Part shown: positions 60,439 to 64,000 of the stretch, one piece after another
Position numbering within the stretch: position 1 is the first letter of the stretch
Layout of the letters: every line of letters begins with the position of its first letter
From: Sebastes aleutianus
Lineage: Eukaryota; Chordata; Actinopteri; Perciformes; Sebastidae
Length of the DNA: 64,000 nt
Assembly (NCBI GenBank): GCA_916700875.1
Contig: CAKAKS010000066.1
Location: forward strand, 13,053,861-13,117,860
Direction: 5' to 3'
The notes under the pieces: model-generated
Database searches by the model: none
What the model was told of the DNA's origin: nothing
What the model saw: the letters and a program-made list of their open reading frames with translations, nothing else
Program-made: the position numbers and the translations under genes

Positions 60439-60481
<43 letters not shown>
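60439..60481. repeat. (TG)n microsatellite
   Basis: About 21 TG units. Confidence 0.97.
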
Positions 60482-60482
<1 letters not shown>

Positions 60483-61081
60483 TGGTTCTGAAGACCGTAC
60501 ACATTAGATACCAGCCCACATGGGAGATGGCAAGCTGTCTGCGGAGGCTCTGTGTGATTCACTCAAAGGAAATCGTTTTGAGTCAACGTGTTCGTGTATA
60601 TTGTGTATATGTGGACTTTTTTGAACACGTCCAATCTTTTTTACTCATTTCATAGTTTTTAGCATTTCATTCATCTTTGCATATGCTTCTGTTGACTGTA
60701 AAGTTAGCAAGAACTATGGAGTTTTAGGTGTTAGGAATCCTGTAGGAATGACAGTTACAAACACCTGCAGTGGTTAATATCACTCCCAGCTGGATAAGTC
60801 AATGAATCACCTCTCAAGCATGAATATTGACTGGAACACCAGCTGTGATTTCCCCATTTTATAGTAGAGATACTGACCACTAACTGGAAGCTGGAACTTG
60901 TGTCTATTGTGGCTTTTGGTTGAACAGTTTTGTAAAATGTATTCCTAAGAAGTTTAAGCTTAACACTAACTCTTATCCTAACTTTAAACAAATCCCAAAA
61001 CATAAAAAAACGTTGAACATCACTTTACTTTTAAAACCATAACTATACCTTTTCTGAACTCTGCATCCTAATGGGGTATTG

Positions 61082-61878
61082 AAAGGAACAGTGTGTAGCA
61101 CTTAGGGGGATTTATTGGCAGAAATGCTGTATAATATTAATAAGTATTTTTTCTGTAGGGTATAATCATCTGAAAATAAGAATCTTTGTGTTTTCGTTAC
61201 CTTAGAATAGGGCTCTCCAACCTTTTTTCCTCTAAGAGCTAATTTGATCAAATGAAAGTGGCCTTGAGCTACTCATATCACCAAGTTGTACATCTTTCTT
61301 TTATGTCCTTTAATAACATTTCAGCCACCGCAGTCATCACCTCTATTACAATCCCGCCATAAGCGAGGCTTTTTGTGTTTCGTTAGGATGTGTGCCGCAA
61401 AACGAAGCCTCTGTTGCTGCGTTGGCCTTCTTCATCAGTTTGGTAAACAGAGACTGTTGTCTTATAAGCGTTGTTTCCAGCTCCTTTACCTTCTCTGTTT
61501 GGAGACTGCTACCAGCCGGAAAGACTGGATAGAAATTCAAACTGGTTTACAAAGGGAATTTGTGTTATCAAATGTTTGTACATATTCTTTGAACCTTTAG
61601 CGAGCCACTACTGCTGCTGCTGGTAGCTGGTAGCAAGCTTCTTGTTGGAGACTCCTCCCTTAGAATGAGCCGTTTATATCTACATACGGAGCAGGTCCTC
61701 TTCATGGAGCCGGCTGCCATGTTTCTACAGTAGCCCAAAATGGACAAACCAAACATTGGCTCTAGATAAGGCCATTTGCGAGTTCTATTACAGGCTTGGC
61801 ATACAGTAGAAGTTTCACTTGGTTGCAATCTGCAACCTCACTACTATATGCCACCAAATCCTACACACTGCACCTTTA
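61082..61878 (+). mobile_element. Family D inverted-repeat element (copy 3), interrupted by a hAT insertion
   Basis: Left end aaaggaacagtgtgtagcac; right end tacacactgcacctttaa. The ends are inverted repeats. The right part (61665-61878) is the reverse complement of family D interior (for example ggagcaggtcctcttcatgg). The element is split by the hAT copy at 61208-61657. Confidence 0.75.
61208..61657 (-). mobile_element. hAT-type element with transposase remnant, nested, 8-bp target duplication
   Basis: Flanked by ccttagaa at 61200-61207 and 61658-61665, an exact 8-bp target duplication as expected for hAT. The ends tagggctctccaac and the complement of the right end (gaggagtctccaac) agree at 11 of 14 bases. 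On the minus strand (61346-61540) an open frame contains LETTLIRQQSLFTKLMKKAN and AATEASF, resembling the N-terminal helical segment before the catalytic domain of hAT-type transposases (SCAND3/GTF2IRD2-like; from memory). At 450 bp it is internally deleted and non-autonomous. Confidence 0.82.
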
Positions 61879-61879
61879 A

Positions 61880-64000
61880 TCATGAAATCTTCGCTTCAGA
61901 GGACATATATTCTCCATATCTTTCTGTCCATGTGAGGGATTTCGTCCTCGAAACAATAAAAAATCTAACTAGAGCGGATGCTAACACATACTGTACATAC
62001 TGTATAGCTGAGCAGGATCACTGGTGGACCAGCTACGACAGATAAGGGGTCAAAGATATAATCATACCATCTGTCACCACAAGGTTACAGACCTCGAAAG
62101 GGTCTAAGCTTATTCCTCTTCCTTCCGTTCGTCCTGCTCTCTGACCCTAATGCTCACTGTCTTATTGAATATATAAGAGTTGAACCAGCTGAACTCTTCC
62201 ATTTGAATGGATTCCAATATATATATATATATAGTATATTCAAAGTCAAATCAAGCTGTGAGCGTTTCTGTGATGAAGTGCACATTCATGCATTCTCACA
62301 TGCAGCATGTATTGTGTGCTTTGGGCTTCTGGTGGCTCCGCTGGTGCTTATTTTAGCCGTGCTCAGGGACACGTGGTGCCATGCTACCCGAGTGTGTGTT
62401 TGTGTGTGCGTGTGTGTGTGTGTGTGTGTGTGCGCTGGTAGCACACACTGACACAGATAAAATCCTGTTTAATTCTATACGCTAATCTTGGAACATCCAG
62501 CTGCACTTTCACTCCCATCCATAGCAAGGCTGCTCCTCGTCCACTGATCGAGAGCTCATAAACAGAGGATGCGGTCGGTGATGTAACAATTTCATGTATT
62601 CTGTGCTGTAAGAGCAGTGCAATAGTTGGCTATATGCATTCAATGAATGGGCCATAAAGAAGGTGTGTATTCTCTGTTTAAATAGGTCTACCCTTCACTG
62701 CTGAATACATCCCAGCTTGCCAGAAAGTGTTAACCTCCTGATTAGAGTGGAGTGACAAGGAGATGTGGCATATCCAGAGCAGGGCAGAAAAACACAGGCG
62801 GCTTTGATGAGGATATCCCGTTTCTAGCCGTCTCCCTACTGAGAAGCCAGTGGTGGTGAATCCTCTGAAGAACGCTGATAGACTAAACAAGTAATTCTCC
62901 CTGGAAACTGTGGCAGACTTTAGTCATGTTTTGGCTCTAATCGCACATTGTGAAGAACTTCTTTTCATTGTAATTCAGCTGTCAGCTCAGTAATTCGGCT
63001 GCTTGATGGAAACATAATAGGCATTCAAAAACCTCATGAGGGAACATTAGGGTGTCAGCTAGGCACTGGCTGAACCCTGTGCAATCTACAGTGCATGTAC
63101 AAACATATTTAAACCCCTTTAGTTCCAGTTTATATATATATTCATTTGCATGTAGAGTGCAGGATGTAGAGTGTGCTGAAGAAGCACAGGTGTAATTAGT
63201 AGCATTAATTAAGGCTGCATGTAGACGTATCAGTGCTAGTGCTCTGCTAGTGTGCTAGTGTGACTTACTAAGGAACATAACCATCGTTAAGGTTATTAGT
63301 TACATCTGTGCTGTTCCTGCGATGACACGTAAATAAAGACCAACAGATTCAATAACTAACTATATGTGAAAAATGGGGATAAAGACTGAGTTGTCAACGT
63401 AGCATTGAGTTGTCAACTCAGTTGCCTCAATGGCTGCTTGATGGAAACATAACAGGCATTAAAAAAACAGGCAATAATATACAGGATATACAGTTTATAT
63501 CTAATTCACATGTGAGACAGAATAGACCTTCTAAGAGTTGGGTCTTTGTTATGTTACAGCAAAAAAAAGCCTGCGTAGTTTTCTTGTAACGTGAAACAGA
63601 GCCGTCGTTAGTGTCATTAGTAGCACCTGTGCTTTTGCTGCTTTGTCAAGTAGATGTGTCTGCTGTGAAAAGTCTTCAGACTCCAAAACAATATGCGAGT
63701 TGTTAAAGTTATTAGCCACGCTAATACTTTGGTTTATAACTAAAAACCTGCTAATTAAATTAATGACATTCCCATCGACTAATTCTAGCATGCTAACATG
63801 CTTTAACTAAAGCTAGGGTTGGTAATCTTAAGAAACTAGCAAGAGTATGCTACATTTAAAAAAATATCCAACTAAAATAAACAGCCCAGTGTTTTGCGAA
63901 CTCTTTTCCAATGAAAGGAGCCAGCAGCATGAGCTCCAAAAGTCTCTGAATCTAGCGAGAAAATCGCCAAGACAGCAACACTGACAGTCCGTCCCTTCAT
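61880..64000. other. Non-coding stretch to the end of the window
   Basis: (TG)n with interruptions at 62391-62432 and a short (AT)n at 62218-62233. A weak local duplication is seen: ggctgcttgatggaaacata at 62998 and again at 63432, with similar text after each. No exon recognised. Confidence 0.45.
62391..62432. repeat. Interrupted (TG)n microsatellite
   Basis: About 20 TG units with TTTG and CG interruptions. Confidence 0.95.

Larger units (their letters stand above)
59346..61080. other. Non-coding stretch with a short tandem repeat and a (TG)n tract
   Basis: Apart from the tandem repeat at 59715-59774 and (TG)n at 60439-60481, nothing specific was recognised. Confidence 0.4.

Overview
The window looks like a stretch of a ray-finned (probably percomorph) fish genome. 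It has a vertebrate multi-exon gene with GT-AG introns, abundant (TG)n, (GA)n and (CT)n microsatellites, a tRNA-derived SINE of the V-SINE/DANA type, and a dense layer of short inverted-repeat DNA transposons of kinds common in fish. There are no long open reading frames. Nearly all ORFs over 60 codons on either strand look like chance, microsatellite or transposon translations.

Region 1 (1-7.5 kb) is the 3' end of a plus-strand syntaxin gene, best matched to syntaxin-2 (stx2, epimorphin). Four SNARE-domain exons with consistent phases (350-458, 4351-4424, 4640-4777, 4944-5054) are followed by two alternative last coding exons (5749-5844 and 6019-6099). Both are in the same phase and each encodes its own transmembrane tail. 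The exons for the N-peptide and Habc domain lie upstream of the window.

Region 2 (7.5-64 kb) is mostly non-coding. In human, RIMBP2 lies next to STX2, downstream and on the same strand, so the 5' end of a rimbp2-type gene with very large introns is the expected content. Candidates consistent with that are a TATA-bearing start region near 10.8-11.06 kb, a possible coding exon at 11769-11903 with a strong Kozak context and an MGC acylation-like start, a GC-rich start-like region at 15.9-17.2 kb, a well-bounded phase-0/0 candidate exon at 27487-27600, and a start-like exon at 57808-57892 that is phase-compatible with 59239-59345. None has a family match I can establish, and all are held at low to moderate confidence.

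The most striking non-genic structure is a 3.2-kb minisatellite (about 30163-33392): roughly 80 head-to-tail copies of a 40-bp unit, with local higher-order (120-bp) organisation. Other points of interest are hAT-type insertions with recognisable 8-bp target duplications (9680-10389, 14788-15646, 61208-61657, the last nested inside another element), several TTAA-flanked inverted-repeat elements, a non-tandem 91-bp duplication with 88/91 identity (36953-37043 and 38628-38718), and a dispersed repeat carrying a perfect-half-site estrogen-response-element palindrome inside a cluster of nuclear-receptor half-sites (40647-40674).

No viral gene, toxin gene, CRISPR array, rRNA or free-standing tRNA gene was recognised.
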